DNA from: JBLIKP01 sp047635375
Lineage (GTDB): Bacteria > Bacteroidota > Bacteroidia > Sphingobacteriales > Sphingobacteriaceae
DNA length: 6,415 nt
Assembly (NCBI GenBank): GCA_047635375.1
Contig: JBLIKP010000116.1
Coordinates: forward strand, 1-6,415
Direction of reading: 5' to 3'
The translations under genes and the position numbers were made by a program. The notes under the pieces were generated by a model. That model was not told the origin of the DNA, ran no database searches, and saw nothing but the letters and a program-made list of their open reading frames with translations. Positions 6,405 through 6,415 of this stretch are shown in pieces. Within the stretch, counting starts at the first letter, position 1. The number at the start of each line of letters is the position of its first letter.

Positions 6405-6415
6405 ATGAATATAAA
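6405..6415 (+). CDS. Possible start of the next gene, cut by window edge
   Basis: An ATG two bases after the stop of the protease-barrel gene opens M-N-I and then leaves the window. The tight spacing would fit a second gene on the same transcript, as with pdxH and nuoC. Only three full codons are visible, so nothing can be said about the product. Confidence 0.35.

Overview
The window reads as an AT-rich chromosomal segment from a member of the Bacteroidota, probably a Cytophagales- or Flavobacteriia-type organism. Four things point there. The proteins are rich in Lys, Asn and Ile. No gene start has a Shine-Dalgarno sequence, and two starts appear to be TTG. The best promoter candidate fits the Bacteroidota pattern TTG-N17-23-TAnnTTTG. 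Several products are secreted or outer-membrane proteins of kinds common in that phylum. Genus-level assignment is not possible from the sequence alone.

Layout: the left part (1-1713) is a minus-strand cluster. It starts with a PapD-like periplasmic chaperone (913-1713). Eleven bases later comes a small secreted beta-rich protein (404-901). After a 236-base gap follows a second, paralogous secreted protein that runs off the left edge (1-167). I infer a chaperone-assisted export or assembly system for small beta-sandwich surface subunits; no usher or large partner lies inside the window.

A 114-base divergent spacer (1714-1827) holds a good promoter candidate for the minus-strand cluster and a short TAAC repeat. 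From it, reading rightwards, come pdxH (1828-2472, TTG start directly after a run of ten A) and, three bases later, a stand-alone nuoC (2476-2985). These are two housekeeping genes without an obvious biochemical link, and nuoC has no other Complex I gene beside it here.

The 540 bases between nuoC and the next gene (2986-3525) hold what looks like a decayed gene for a small exported protein (3055-3465). It has a signal-peptide-like start, a 7-bp tandem duplication that breaks the frame, and a long open frame with no start codon of its own.

The right half is one large gene (3526-6402) for a 958-residue exported protein. It combines an HEFRH zinc-metalloprotease-like domain, a TolB-like beta-propeller region and a C-terminal outer-membrane beta-barrel. 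A further gene may begin two bases after its stop (6405 onwards). The most unusual items are this three-part architecture and the chaperone plus paralogous-subunit cluster on the left.
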